A stretch of DNA of 64,000 nucleotides from Physella acuta (taxonomy: Eukaryota > Mollusca > Gastropoda > Physidae). The number at the start of each line of letters is the position of its first letter. Position 1 is the first letter of the stretch. The translations under genes and the position numbers were made by a program. Below are positions 30,828-46,080 of this stretch, in pieces. The DNA lies in contig NW_026732612.1 in NCBI RefSeq assembly GCF_028476545.1, forward strand, positions 339,001 to 403,000. The letters are read 5' to 3'. The notes beneath the pieces were generated by a model, which worked only from the letters and a program-made list of their open reading frames with translations, was not told where the DNA came from and searched no databases.

Positions 30828-33800
30828 CTAATCTGGACTCTCACTGAAGGACCTAACCTGTGGGGGTTCTCGAATCTGGGACCGGGGCTTGCGTGGATAT
30901 TTGCACTGTTGTAGTCTTCTGGCTTGTATCAGGTCCAGAACATGTTGCTGCGTATGTGGACTTGCAAAGTGAGCCGAGACCTGGAATTATGGGAGTGGTG
31001 TTATGTTCTGTAGTGCTTCATTTTTGTGGTGTTTCCAATTATTGTAGTGCTCCCTGTTTTTGTAGTGCTGCCTATTTTTGTAGTGCTATGTATTTTTGTA
31101 GTGCTACGTATTTTTGTAGTGCTCCCTATTTTTGTTGTGCTCCTTGTTTTTGTAGTGCTGCCTATTTTTGTAGTGCTGCCTATTTTTGTAGTGCTAGCTA
31201 TTTTCGTAGTGCTCCCTATTTTTGTAGTGCTCCTTGTTTTTGTAGTGCTACGTATTTTTGTAGTGCTACCTATTTTTGTAGTGCTACCTATTTTTGTAGT
31301 GCTACCTATTTTTGTAGTGCTCCTTGTTTTTGTAGTGCTACCTATTTTTGTAGTGCTACCTATTTTTGTAGTGCTGCCTATTTTTGTAGTGCTACCTATT
31401 TTTGTAGTGCTCCTTGTTTTTGTAGTGCTACCTATTTTTGTAGTGCTACCTATTTTTGTAGTGCTACCTATTTTTGTAGTGCTCCTTGTTTTTGTAGTGC
31501 TACCTATTTTTGTAGTGCTACCTATTTTTGTAGTGCTACCTATTTTTGTAGTGCTACCTTTTTTTGTAGTGCTCCTTGTTTTTGTAGTGCTACCTATTTT
31601 TGTAGTGCTACCTATTTTTGTAGTGCTACGTATTTTTGTAGTGCTACCTATTTTTGTAGTGCTCCTTGTTTTTGTAGTGCTACCTATTTTTGTAGTGCTA
31701 CCTATTTTTGTAGTGCTGCCTATTTTTGTAGTGCTACCTATTTTTGTAGTGCTCCTTGTTTTTGTAGTGCTACCTATTTTTGTAGTGCTACCTATTTTTG
31801 TAGTGCTACCTATTTTTGTAGTGCTACCTATTTTTGTAGTGCTCCTTGTTTTTGTAGTGCTACCTATTTTTGTAGTGCTACCTATTTTTGTAGTGCTACG
31901 TATTTTTGTAGTGCTACCTATTTTTGTAGTGCTCCTTGTTTTTGTAGTGCTACCTATTTTTGTAGTGCTACCTATTTTTGTAGTGCTGCCTATTTTTGTA
32001 GTGCTACCTATTTTTGTAGTGCTCCTTGTTTTTGTAGTGCTACCTATTTTTGTAGTGCTACCTATTTTTGTAGTGCTACCTATTTTTGTAGTGCTACCTA
32101 TTTTTGTAGTGCTACCTATTTTTGTAGTGCTCCTTGTTTTTGTAGTGCTACCTATTTTTGTAGTGCTACCTATTTTTGTAGTGCTACCTATTTTTGTAGT
32201 GCTACCTATTTTTGTACTGCTACCTATTTTTGTAGTGCTGCCTGTTTTTGTAGTGCTCCTTGTTTTTGTGGTGCTCCTTATTTTGTACATATATTTGTAG
32301 TGCTCTCTTTAAGTAGCGTGTACTACTTTTGTACCAGTCTAAATTTGTTTTAGTTCATTCTCTTTATGTTGCATCTAGCTAATCTTTGTATTACGTGATG
32401 GCCTCTATTTTAATGGAATACATAGTTTTTTTGTAATATCTATTTTTTGTATGTTGTTTATCTTTCGTGTGGTTTTAGTCTTGTAGCGTGTTGACTACCT
32501 TTGGGAAGAAAACTTTTAGCCTGGTGTTAAGGTTTTGAAAATGTGTTCTAAATCTTACAGACGTCTCACCGTTAGATGCAGCAGATGTGGACAGCTCTGG
32601 ACAAATATCTTTAAGACTTCGTCAATCGGGTGGTCGCGATTATCTATGTCCATCTCAAATTTAACCAGACTTCGACTGTAGATAATACATTTTTGTTGCA
32701 GATTTCTTTTTTGTTTAAGTGTCTCTGTCTATTTTATTTTTTAATTTTTTTTCTTTTGAAATTCAACGCTTCTTATTTCTCAAGAATTTGTCACCTGTTC
32801 GCTTTAATACCTAAATATTCACCAACCTGAAGTGGGTCGAGATATGTCGCAGCACAGCCCCAATATTCGGTTCATCATTGGGGTGGTAATTTTTTCGAAT
32901 GTCCAACCGGATCTTGCTGATGGGTAACACTGGTTCCAATACAACGGGGATGGAAATAGTTGGGAACTCAACTATACTAGTAATAGAAATCTCAACCTTC
33001 ATTTTTGGAAATGCTTTGGTCTGTTGATGTTAAATAGAAGAAATGTTTTTTAATTAAAAAGGAAATACATATAAAATACATCAAAACTTTCTCGTCCACT
33101 TAGTCATGCTTGGGGATATTATACAAACGCACAGTCAAATTTGTTGTTGAATTTCTTCCCTCCAAAATTGAAATAGCATATAGTCCGATTCATTCTATCT
33201 TTCATATGTAATTTAACCTAAAAACACACATGGCTCATATACGACAGACTAGCTTTGCCCACAAAGCCCATATGCAAGTTAGTGGCAACGTCCACACAAC
33301 TCGTCTATAAGTGCCAGCAAGTTATCCTCGCTCTGACATGAAAAAAGTTGTTCCACACCGCTTCCTCGTTTAAGTACCGAAAAGATTTATGCGAATTGCC
33401 ACAGAGACCTAATAGGCTACTTATAAATTTCCCCGGAATTCGGTTTTCCCAACATTCGGTACTAAACTCTAAGAGGGTGGAGAATTCAATTGTTTAAAAG
33501 CAAAGGCTCATTTTAACACTGACGAAACTTAAATGTACCATTGAAAATAAAAAAAAAGTTTTTCTTTAAATGTAATAGTATTGATTTCTTAATTCGGATG
33601 ATTCATCAGATGCATACCAAATGCTGTGAATGAGAATTCGCAGAAATGCAATCAATTAAAATTTACTTCAATATATATGCCCATAGTGAAAATGCTATAG
33701 AAAAAGAAATAAGGAGGAGGGGCGTTTATTCTCAGCTTAAGGATAAGCTTAGCGGTCAGACTCAATCCTAGAAACGAACTCGCTTTGTGTTCAGCTTTAA

Positions 33801-36079
33801 GACCATCAAACTCGCGTTGTTGAGTGTCCAGTTGTAAGACCACCGAACGTTTAGTAATTCTTTAAAAAAAAGAAAGGATCCCTAGATTATATTGTGTATT
33901 ATTTCATAAGGTCTTCATTAATTTCGAATTATTCCTATAATAATGATATTGTAGCCGTGGTTGTGTAGTTTTATACCTTTTGTGTGCGAACGAGTCATGT
34001 AGCCTTCTGTCTCTCGGCCTATATGGACGGACGTGTGTTGTGATTATGTATAGGGTACGCAAATACACTACGACTTTTCTCTGATGCATGCATTAAAGCC
34101 AGATTATTAGACGCTTCATCAAAACTACACAGTTGTGTCAGTATTTTGAGTATGTCACAATGAATATGTAAATGTCTATCTCACTTATATGAGGAACTAC
34201 ATGGGGTAAACACGAGCAGACGATCATTTCCAGCAATCATCAAAGTATGGCACTGTTGAAAATATCGGCTTTTTTGGGTTTTTTATGTTTGTTCTTAATA
34301 GTAATAGTGAAAGGGATTTTCTCTACAACAATAAAGTATCACGCGTGAACATGTATTGCTATTTTTTACTGACTGCAATTCCAGTCTGACTTAATTTCTA
34401 GCTCTCCATCTATAGTTTAGGTAAACATAATAACAACCTGCAAGGCAGCGGTTGTTTGATTTTATCAATCTTTCATTGATTGTTTGCTTTCACCAGCTAA
34501 CAAGATCACGTCTGCCAGGGATCCAAACGGTGGACTTTTAGCTTTCATACGCGCTCCTACCCGACCATGCCGTCCCTAGGCCAGACATTTTGTTTACTAC
34601 CACATCATACTTCACCTAATGTTTCATATTCTGCTTCATTATTGTAATGCCAACTACCATTATATTGTACCCGTGTCCTTTAACAACAGTAGGATATTAC
34701 CTCTCCAACTTCCTTAACATAGCAATATAATTAACACATAAGTTAGACAAAAATAAAGAGTTAGAATAGATCTTGTTCAAAGGCTAGGGTTAGGGCTAGA
34801 TCTAAGACTAGGGCTAGGGTTTTGATTAAAAATACATAAGGGCGTATTCTGGATTGATCAAGCTTGCCGCACATTTTCTAGTTTCCTGGCATGACAACTT
34901 CTAGAAAGTCTAGGCAAAATACGTACGGTCCATTTAGACCTTCTATAGAACCCTGGTTTTCCACTTTGCTGTATATAGTATCTCGAGCGGGGAATGTATG
35001 GGGCGAGAGGGGGTGGGGGATTAGATCAAACTGAGTTGGCTGATGCCTGGGGTAAATTAACGGATCAAGGGGGTTAACTGACTAGGTGTAACTTAATAAA
35101 ACGGGTATAGTGAGTCTGTGGTAGAAGTATTTTATCTTAATCACAAACTACCGTAAATACTTTAATTATGTCCTGGATAATAGAGAGATTTGCTTACCAA
35201 ATTTAACCACGATATTTGCGATATATTCTTTGTAGAAAATGTGATGTAGCTTGAATTAATTTTCAATTTTTCTAACTTAGCACTTGAGGTACACAGCGCA
35301 TTGACGAAATCATCTGTCAGAACAAAGAAGTCGATCCCCAGCTTTTTCAAGTTGTTGAGAGAGAGGATGCCTTTGGTCACGTCATCAAAACTTACAGGTT
35401 CTTCCATAATTATTTCGTTAGGTGTATGGAAAAAGCCTTCAATTAGTAACGATTGCAGAGTTTCTTTGGACGCTGAAGTTACTGTTTTGAGCACCTTAAT
35501 GCCTTCCGTGTAAAAAAATTTCGCAAAAGGCATCGCGAAACATTGTAGACGGTCAAATCTGGACAGCATGCCTATCAGAATTTTAATGACACTGGACCTA
35601 ACGGAAGGTTTTCCGCAAACCAACCGCGCGTCATTTATTTTAAATGACGTCAAAGTTGTCGGATGTAAAAGATGCAATAGGTTCCGCAAATATATGGCTA
35701 GTTTTTCACAGCAGGCGACATTTACGTAACGGTGTTCGCAGCTGATTACTAAATCCCGGCATCGGTTTCCGTACAACGCAGCGTACGAGTAAACGTTTTT
35801 TCTAAGCTTCCGTTGTCGCCAACAAGGGAGCGTCAGGTAGGCTTTCCACCAAAACCGAGGCGTGCCGTGGATCAAATCTCGCCAAGACCTACACACAGCC
35901 GCTAGTTTCACCAATTCCTTGATGTCAAAATAGCTGAAGATTTTAATGACAATCTCTTGTGGTACCTGATCCTGCAGATACGAGACCTTTGAAGGTTCGT
36001 ATAGATGTTTATTTTCGGTTTCTTTTCTCGGTTCCAACAGAACAGTGCTTGATATTACGTTTTTTTCTGAATTGCTCAT
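30828..36079 (-). CDS. F-box protein B, FBXO33-like (444 aa, four exons)
   Basis: Exons in transcript order: 36079-35198, 33020-32827, 32675-32570, 30980-30828, with GT-AG junctions and phases 0, 2, 0 as in copies A and C. ATG 36079 (MSNSEKNVISSTVLL) is preferred over an in-frame ATG at 36172 because it aligns with the A and C starts and gives the same exon length as A (882 bp). The F-box is at ~38-80 (VPQEIVIKIFSYFDIKEL, CRSWRDLIHGTPRFWW). Exon 2 begins TKAFPKMKVEIS-like sequence, and exon 3 encodes RSLVKFEMDIDNRDHPID. The last exon ends RSFSESPD*. Expected to be an SCF substrate receptor with unknown target. Its 5' half differs clearly from A (KNVYSYAALYGNRCRDLVIS) but its 3' half is nearly the same as A. 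Confidence 0.87.
31025..32290. repeat. expanded 18-bp minisatellite in intron 3 of F-box gene B
   Basis: About 70 copies of the same 18-bp unit as in gene A, organised in a higher-order pattern of mostly five units (three or four ACCTAT-type units, then one CCTTGT unit; about 90 bp). It gives long uninterrupted frames of 424-497 residues on both strands, which are repeat artefacts. It is more than twice as long as the array in gene A. Confidence 0.95.
34385..34590 (-). repeat. second SINE-like repeat, unit B copy
   Basis: Matches 22945-23125 (GACGGCATGGTCGGGTAGGA head; AACCTGCAAGGCAGCGGTTG on the plus strand). It is slightly better preserved: the A-box-like part reads CATGGTCGGGTAGG. Confidence 0.55.
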
Positions 36080-37600
36080 GATTTTAAAAAGAAATTTAAA
36101 GTGCAATGAGTATAATAAGGTGAAACCAGTTTTTTTTACTAACACCACTTGTTTTGTTGATGTAAAGAACACTTACAAACGTGCTTCCTTCGACTGCACT
36201 ATGCACACCCGTGCTGAACGGTGTGTTGGTAAAAAACTTTTTTTTTTTACTAAAGCTTGCAAACTAATTTAATGGACACCAGCGAGAAAAGTCTCAAAGG
36301 TGTTTGAGAGGTACATAAATTAATTTAAAAATCTTGCACGGCGTAGTTACAATTAATATGGTTATGAAATCCTGTCTGTCTGGTTTTTTTCGGACTTAAC
36401 TAAAGATTGGATGTATTTGATGTTTTTAATATTTTCGGTAACTAAATAAAAAAAAAGCAAAAACAATTTGGTTTACACGTCTAATGGCGACATAAACAAT
36501 GGAATCCTGCTATTTGATAGGCCGCCATAAATTTTATTGTACACATTGTAAGCTAAAAATAGAAATACTAGGTTTTGATGTTTAAATTTGCATTGTTATT
36601 TAAAAACTTGATCTGCAAAGTTTTGTAAACAAAAAAACTATAAAGTGGGGCTGTCAGAAATCGATCACGGAGTTCCTGTACAGCCAATCAATGTTTGTCT
36701 TACGAAAGTGAAACATCGGGTTATAACTTAGGCTTGATGAAAATAAATAGAAATGTAGCCTTAAACTTAACACATTATTTTCAAGTTCTCTGGATCTGCA
36801 TTTTGTATAGCATTGATTAAAAAAATATTAAATTTCTGAATTAATTTTAGGCTTAAGTTTTTAATAAAATTTTATCTTTTATTATTTTTATGGTCCTAAA
36901 TCTAAAAAAGCACATTTTTATTTCATGTCAACAACATTACGGAAGGATTTTCGTCAACTCACTGGTGTCTATTAAATTGAAAAAAAAAAGGTTTCTTATA
37001 AATCAATAAAAACCTGCACTAAAAAAAGAAGAAAATAAAATGATTTTCTTTAAATATAGAATAATATAATAATTTACTACTATTTAAATACCAGTTATTT
37101 AAATAGTAGTGTAATATTATATATTGATAAAGAAATGCATTTTTTCCTTATAATTATATAAAAGCTTATTATTAAAACAGTTTTTGTGCATTTTTTTCAG
37201 TACTTTAAAATTTTTAATTCAATAGAGTTGCATGTCTAAAACCAAACAAACATGAAAAGTGCGCGTTTACTAGCGCGGTCAATAGTAGGTCTACATTTTA
37301 CAGGAAACTTTAGTCAATTCATAAAAAAATAATTAGGCATCGAATAAAGTGGAATTTGATGTCAGATTGCATTGTCATCGGTTCTTGACTCACGTGATAC
37401 TAATTGGTCAGTAAGAAGTGATCGAAATTTCGCTTGACAGTTTTGATCCATGACGGAAGACAAAAACACAAAAGAGAGATAGCCAGACATAGGAAGCAAG
37501 TTAAATAAAAGCTTGTAAAAAGAAGAAAATAAATAATTCTTTTTTTACAATGTATGATGAGATAAACTATAACACCCACACACACACAAACACATTTATA
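36080..37600. other. AT-rich region upstream of F-box gene B
   Basis: No gene, SINE or transposon end was recognised in 1.5 kb. It includes the presumed promoter of gene B, which is unlike that of genes A and C. Confidence 0.5.
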
Positions 37601-37601
37601 C

Positions 37602-37920
37602 ATTTACCACCAAGGACCAACTTCTTACCACCGAGGACCAACTTCTTACCGTCAAAAAAGAGGCGTAGCGACCCTTCCCGACGCCCGGGGACAAACTTTC
37701 GATTTGCACCCCCCAACCCCCCCGTAAACTTTCGATTTCCACCCCCCTCCCCCGCTCCGAACTTTTGATGTGCACACCCCCCTCAAACTTTCAATTTGTT
37801 TTTCAAACCCATTTTGGCGCCCCCCCCCCCCCCTAAGGTCGGCGCCCGGGGACATATGTACCCCCCCCCTTGCTACGCCTCTGCGCTAAAGACCAGCTTC
37901 TTACCACGAGGGACCAACTA
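37602..37920. repeat. 22-bp tandem repeat interrupted by a MITE
   Basis: CCACCGAGGACCAACTTCTTAC-type units occur on both sides (37602-37652 and about 37888-37918) of the hAT-like MITE at 37658-37883, so the MITE landed in a small tandem array. Confidence 0.65.
37658..37883. mobile_element. hAT-like MITE, 'CAGAGGCGTAGCGACCC' type
   Basis: Inverted ends AAGAGGCGTAGCGACCC and TTGCTACGCCTCTG. The interior has CCCGGGGACAAACTTTCGAT and several TTTCGATTTGCACCCCCC blocks shared with 46735-46988. Flanks CGTCAAAA and CGCTAAAG are only a weak 8-bp match, so the target duplication is doubtful here. Confidence 0.65.
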
Positions 37921-38511
37921 AGTTATGACTCCTGACATATAATTTATATTGCAATACACTTTTGATTCTGATACACAATGAAACAACTATTTTTATAAGA
38001 AACTACGTTAGCTATCCATACAACCAATTGCATTGAATTTCTAGGAAACTCAAACCAATCAGCTGATAAGTCATAACACTGGACGAACAGAAGTATCGGT
38101 GTGAGATGAACGTCAGGACAGTATAAGCATACAACTAATAAATCATACGAAAATTCCAAGTGCGATTTAGTACACTTTAGAAATACTGCGTTCAGTACCT
38201 GGAATTGTATGTAGGCTCAAATGTTCAGTCTGATGATCAATGTAAACATGACTGAAAATTTGACTTGAGGGGGTAGCCGTTCCTTGTCATACTAGACGGT
38301 TGAGAAAATCGTTATATTAAGACACCACACTTGTCGTTAGATAAAAATCACTACACAATCAGTAAATGCAATGTTTGAGACGTAAAACGTAAAGTGTTTA
38401 TGAAAAATGTCACAAGTTCATCCCATTGCAAGCAGTTACAATGTGACACGAATGCCCAATTACACACATTCTCAGAAAATAATCCGTTAAACGTTACTAC
38501 TTGGTTGTATC

Positions 38512-38630
38512 CAGTGGCGTAGCCAGGATCGTCTCAGGGGGGAGGGGGGTTTCCAATTTTTACCCGGGACAAACTTTCTATTTTCACCCCCCCCCCCCCT
38601 CAAACTTTCGATTTGCACCCCCTCATACTT

Positions 38631-38690
<60 letters not shown>

Positions 38691-38782
38691 CCTATATATA
38701 TATATATATATATATATACCGAGGGATCTATGGGGGGTTATGACCCCCCAAACCCCCCCCCCCCCCTCTGCCTACGCTACTG
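38512..38782. mobile_element. hAT-like MITE with expanded (TA)n
   Basis: Ends CAGTGGCGTAGCCAGG and GCCTACGCTACTG are inverted repeats, flanked by GTTGTATC and GTTGTCTC (7 of 8). The interior contains CCCGGGACAAACTTTCTATT as in related copies, and a (TA)n block at about 38635-38718. Confidence 0.75.
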
Positions 38783-39495
38783 GTTGTCTCAATTTAACTA
38801 TTGATTATATTAATAAATTTAAATTTAAAAAATGTGATATTTAATTGACTCAAAAAAGATTCTTTGTGTTTGTTGATCAAAGATCCGCTAACCTATAAAG
38901 TTTGCAATGTATTCTATTCTTTTAGAAATCGGTCAAAATTGAGTTGCATACTCTTACTTTAACAAATAACATAGTGACCTAAATAAAGTAAATAAGTCCT
39001 TTTTCGAACGGTCCTTGTGGCAAGTGAAGTAGAGTGCACCTGTTTATCTGACCTTAACATAAAGCGACAATATAGTCAGCATTACGCCCAGCCGTCTTTA
39101 CATTCCATCCCATTCGGTCAGACCCAAACCGAATATTTTTTTTAACTTGTAGATTTCAAATAAACGTATAAAATATGAATAATTAGTTTCGTTTTCTGTC
39201 TTCCATTTCACAATAAAAACATTATCAATAAGGTTTGAGGAGAAAAATGTCCACCAAACAAATCCTTTTTTTTTTGTCATTAGTAATTTTTATTTGTTTT
39301 CATACTGTAGACTCTTTTATTCAACAATTTAAATAGCTGAAAACAATCATTTCAATTAAATATTTTATGATGGTAGCTGATTACAGATGGTAAACATTAT
39401 AAATGCTTCCTATAATAGATGGCATTGTTTCCGTGGAGATAGACTGACCCATGGACAGTGTTATCTTACTCCGACCTTATCTTGCACTTAGATCC
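38783..39495. other. AT-rich spacer
   Basis: No gene seen. It includes the 3' flank of F-box gene C. A possible SINE fragment lies near 39000-39090. Confidence 0.4.
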
Positions 39496-43202
<3,707 letters not shown>

Positions 43203-43447
43203 TTTTAAATTTTAGTTAAAATAAATACAAAAAAAAGGCGGTCGGAGCAGTTTTCAAACGATGCAGCTTATGTTATTGTTGATTTTATGAACCCTTATAA
43301 AATTGCTTCCGTCTATAATCTATTAGATCTACATGGTGCAATCCCGTGCAATAAGATGTGTGGTGTGAACATTTTTTAAAAGCTGCTTTTCATCAAGCAC
43401 TAGAAAGATTAAATGTTAGTTTTTTTCTAAAACGTATTATAACTCTA
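43203..43447. promoter_or_regulatory. upstream region of F-box gene C, proximal part
   Basis: Conserved with the region upstream of gene A (ATAAAATTGCTTCCGTCTAT, AACATTTTTTAAAAGCTGCT). The conserved block continues at 43848 after the Helitron-like insertion. No further elements can be named. Confidence 0.5.
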
Positions 43448-43847
43448 CGAGCCGACCCGCTGCGTATCATACGCCGCTATTTAGTTGTTTTTTTTCTACT
43501 TTTCAGTAATTTATAATTTGTGAATTCGACAGTACCAATGCTGCCACTGAAAATATTTGCTTAAAAACACTAAACCCCCTCCCCCCCCCCACGTGAAAGC
43601 AGCCTCCTCTTAGTTACCTCCTCTAAGTTTAAAATCGTTTCAAACTAAATTATCTGCCCCTAAAAGCCGTCACCAAACCCGTCTCTATGATTGTAAAATG
43701 TAAACAGCGTGACCACAGCTCACCAGACAATGTGGGGGTGGGGTGGGGGTGGTAGTGATAGTGATAGAGAGAAAGAGAGGGGACTGCAAAGGCGCGCTTG
43801 CAGCTTGTTTTCTAACTGATACTAGAAGAGAATCATATATATATAGA
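43448..43847 (-). mobile_element. Helitron-like non-autonomous element with an empty-site partner
   Basis: On the minus strand it runs from TCTATATATATATGATTCTC to hairpin GCGGCGTATGATACGCAGC plus GGGTCGGCTCG. The flanking DNA is homologous to 24770-24830 upstream of gene A, where no element is present (CCTCTATAAATAACCTGTTG). This places the insertion between A and T without target duplication. Confidence 0.9.
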
Positions 43848-44460
43848 TAAATAACCTGTTGACTGAGAAATACACCCGGAGCTCGGTTGATTGTGTTGTC
43901 TATTTCTCTAAACGGAAATCAAAACCAAAATCCCCACCTCAACATTAAATTTTACCGGCAACGAAAAAAGTCTTTGAAAATGATATTTATCCAGAATCGG
44001 CAGTTTAACAGGATCCGGAAATTTAGCCGGATACGTAAAGTTTAACTGGGTATTTGAACCGGATCAGGAAATATTATCGGATGGATACGGAAATTCTCGC
44101 AGATATTAAAATTTTACAGGATACGCAATTTCATTGGAAACAATAATTTATCCTGGATCGCCACTTTTACTGGATCCGTAAATTTAGCCGGATACGGAAA
44201 TTTAGATCTTTAAAAGGTACGAAATTTTACCGAAACGGAACTAGGTTTAATAGAATTTGGGGAGGGATGCAAATAACATGTGGGCAACTTATCAGAGAGT
44301 AAAGGCAAGGCGTAAAAACTGAGAGTAATCAACTCTTGTAAATTAGTTTCAGCGAATTTATTAGTTTAATTTAAACAAAAACTTACGCCTTTGGCTTATT
44401 TTCTCTCGTGTTATTTCACGCAGTTTGTTTATTGACAAATTAATCGCACACCACTAAGAT
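43848..44460. other. distal upstream DNA of gene C and spacer
   Basis: The first 130 bp continue the block shared with gene A (43855-43980 versus 24803-24928). The remainder has degenerate repeats of a CCGGATNCGGAAATT-type motif (about 43990-44220) and no gene. Confidence 0.55.
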
Positions 44461-44552
44461 TATCACCAACCTGACGTAGGTGGAGATATGATACAGCACA
44501 ACCGATATTTTGGGTTGAGAGCATCAGGTTTTTAATCGACTCTAATTAACAA

Positions 44553-45050
44553 TCTTGGCGTTGAAATAACACTTTCTGTTTACATTGCTATTTCAGTCAC
44601 AACGCCTGCTTCCACCCCTCACCATGTTTACACTATACCCATTTAAGGAAGCTACTATTTGTCTGTATCGTCGTCTTTATACTTGTGTCGCCTGTGTGGT
44701 CGAATAATGGTCCTTGTTGTGTTTGAGGCTAACGGTCAGTCCCATTCGCGGTTCAAAGGTCACGCCAGCCCGCGTCTTTCGTGCATAGGTTGTGATTGTG
44801 CTCTGCCATGAAAGCTTTATTTTTGTAGAGCTGATTGGCAGAATCGGTTACACGTCTGACTTGATGCATGGAAGGCGAGGCGATTCGGTGCCGTGAGGAG
44901 TGGTAGGTTCGGAACCCGTCGGGTCTGTCTGTTCTGTCTTAACTTGGACTATATTCTGTACCTTTGTCTACCCTTGGCGTTGAAATAACACTTTCTGTTT
45001 ACATTGCTATTTCAGTCACAACGCCTGCTTCCACCCCTCACCATGTTTAA
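44553..45050. repeat. 79-bp direct repeats flanking a 340-bp segment
   Basis: The segment from CTTGGCGTTGAAATAACACT to CACCCCTCACCATGTTTA is present at 44553-44631 and again at 44972-45050, offset 419 bp and nearly identical. The copies border the two ends of the damage in pseudogene D, suggesting a tandem duplication or template-switch event that removed the exon 1/exon 2 boundary. Confidence 0.8.
44835..44930 (+). repeat. tRNA-like segment, possible SINE head
   Basis: The A box TGGCAGAATCGG matches the consensus and a B-box-like GGTTCGGAACCC follows about 70 bp later, with one mismatch. The spacing is longer than in a normal tRNA. It lies between the 79-bp direct repeats. Confidence 0.35.
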
Positions 45051-45388
45051 CTTTGAACATGAAGTAGAAAAAGCATTGACAAAATCATCGGTCAGAACAA
45101 AGTAATCGATCGCCAGCTTTTTCAAATTTTTAAGAGAAAGGATGCCGTTGGTCACATCATCAAAATTTACAGGTTCTATGACAATAATCGATAGAGATGA
45201 ATGGAAAAAACAGTCAATCATTAGAGACCGAAGAGTTTTGTTGTACGCTGCTATCACTGTTCTAAGGACTTTGGTGCCTAAACTGATTGGCCAATTCGCA
45301 AAAGGCATTGTGAAACATAGTAGACGGTCAGAATTAGAAAAAATGCTAGAAACACCCGACTCCTTTCCGGAAACTATCCTCGAGTCAC

Positions 45389-45692
45389 CAGTGGCGTAGC
45401 GAGGTCGGGTGTCACCCGGTGCGGCACTTATTGGTGTCACCCCCCAGAGGCGTAGCGACCCTTCCCGGGGACAATTTTTAATTTTCGATTTGTACCCCCC
45501 CCCCTCTCAAACGTTCGATTTGCACCTCGTAAAAGACTATTTCACACTCGAATTAATCACTTAATTAAGTGGAATTATCATTTTTCTCTATATATTTTGC
45601 TATTTTTTGCCTAGGTGTCACCCCCCTAAATGGTGTCACCCGGTGCGGTCCGCATCCCCCGCACACCCCTCCCCCCCCTCGCTACGCCTCTG
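45389..45692. mobile_element. composite hAT-like MITE (one MITE inside another)
   Basis: The outer element runs from CAGTGGCGTAGCGAGGTCGG to CTCGCTACGCCTCTG. A second element of the 37658/46735 type begins inside at 45445 (CAGAGGCGTAGCGACCCTTC). The arrangement is the same, in opposite orientation, as at 53640-53946. Flanks CGAGTCAC and CTCGTCAT give only a 5 of 8 target-duplication match. It interrupts F-box pseudogene D. Confidence 0.8.
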
Positions 45693-46080
45693 CTCGTCAT
45701 CTATTTTAAATGACGACAGCGCTGTTGGTTGTAAAATTAGCAAAAGGATCTTTCAATAGACGGCCAGTTTTTCGCAGCAAGCGTGGTAGTAAAAACGGTA
45801 CTCACGGCTGATCACTAAATTCCGGCATCGGCTTCCGTAAAGTTTGGCATACGAGCAAGCATTTTCGTTAATTTTAAACTGTTGCAAGCACGATAGCTTT
45901 AAAAGACAGTTCCGCCCCAACTGTGGTGTGCCAAAACCTAACACAGCCGCTACTTTCCACAATTCCTTGATGTCGAAATAACTGAATGTTTTAATGACAA
46001 TCTCTTGGGGTACCTGGTCCTGCCGGTACGAAACTTTCTATGGTTCATTTAATTTTAAATCATACCTTTATTTTCTGGTT

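Larger units (their letters stand above)
28413..35530. repeat. segmental duplication, unit B
   Basis: Collinear partner of 17237-24050. Homology fades inside F-box exon 1 near 35530; beyond that gene B is more distant from gene A, and its upstream region is unrelated to that of A and C. Confidence 0.9.
44470..46080 (-). pseudogene. F-box pseudogene D (FBXO33-like)
   Basis: Pieces of exon 1 are recognisable in order on the minus strand: VPQEIVIKTFSYFDIKEL (~45960-46020), AKLYGSRCRNLVIS (~45790-45850), then after a transposon RLLCFTMPFANW and SLKNLKKLAIDYFVLTDDFVNAF (~45060-45340). The central F-box part CRSWRDLIH is deleted, a stop interrupts the first half, a 304-bp hAT composite (45389-45692) is inserted, and the end of exon 1 is lost. 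Remains of exon 2 lie at 44470-44553. No exons 3 or 4 are seen. It is closest to gene B (ACCEKLA). This is the most decayed member of the cluster and is not expected to make protein. Confidence 0.85.

Noticed and set aside
30860-32353. Very long open frames (424-497 aa) with CSATYF, FVVLPI or STTKIG repeats
   Set aside because: They come from an 18-bp minisatellite without stops, stay open in several frames on both strands, and lie in an intron of F-box gene B. The same holds for 20136-21062.
35162-36172. F-box gene B starting at 36172
   Set aside because: The extra 31 residues have no counterpart in A or C; the ATG at 36079 aligns with their starts and gives the same exon length as A.
44553-45050. 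LTR-like element bounded by 79-bp direct repeats
   Set aside because: The repeats lack TG...CA ends, no primer-binding site or polypurine tract is seen, and the interior is only 340 bp with no retroelement sequence.
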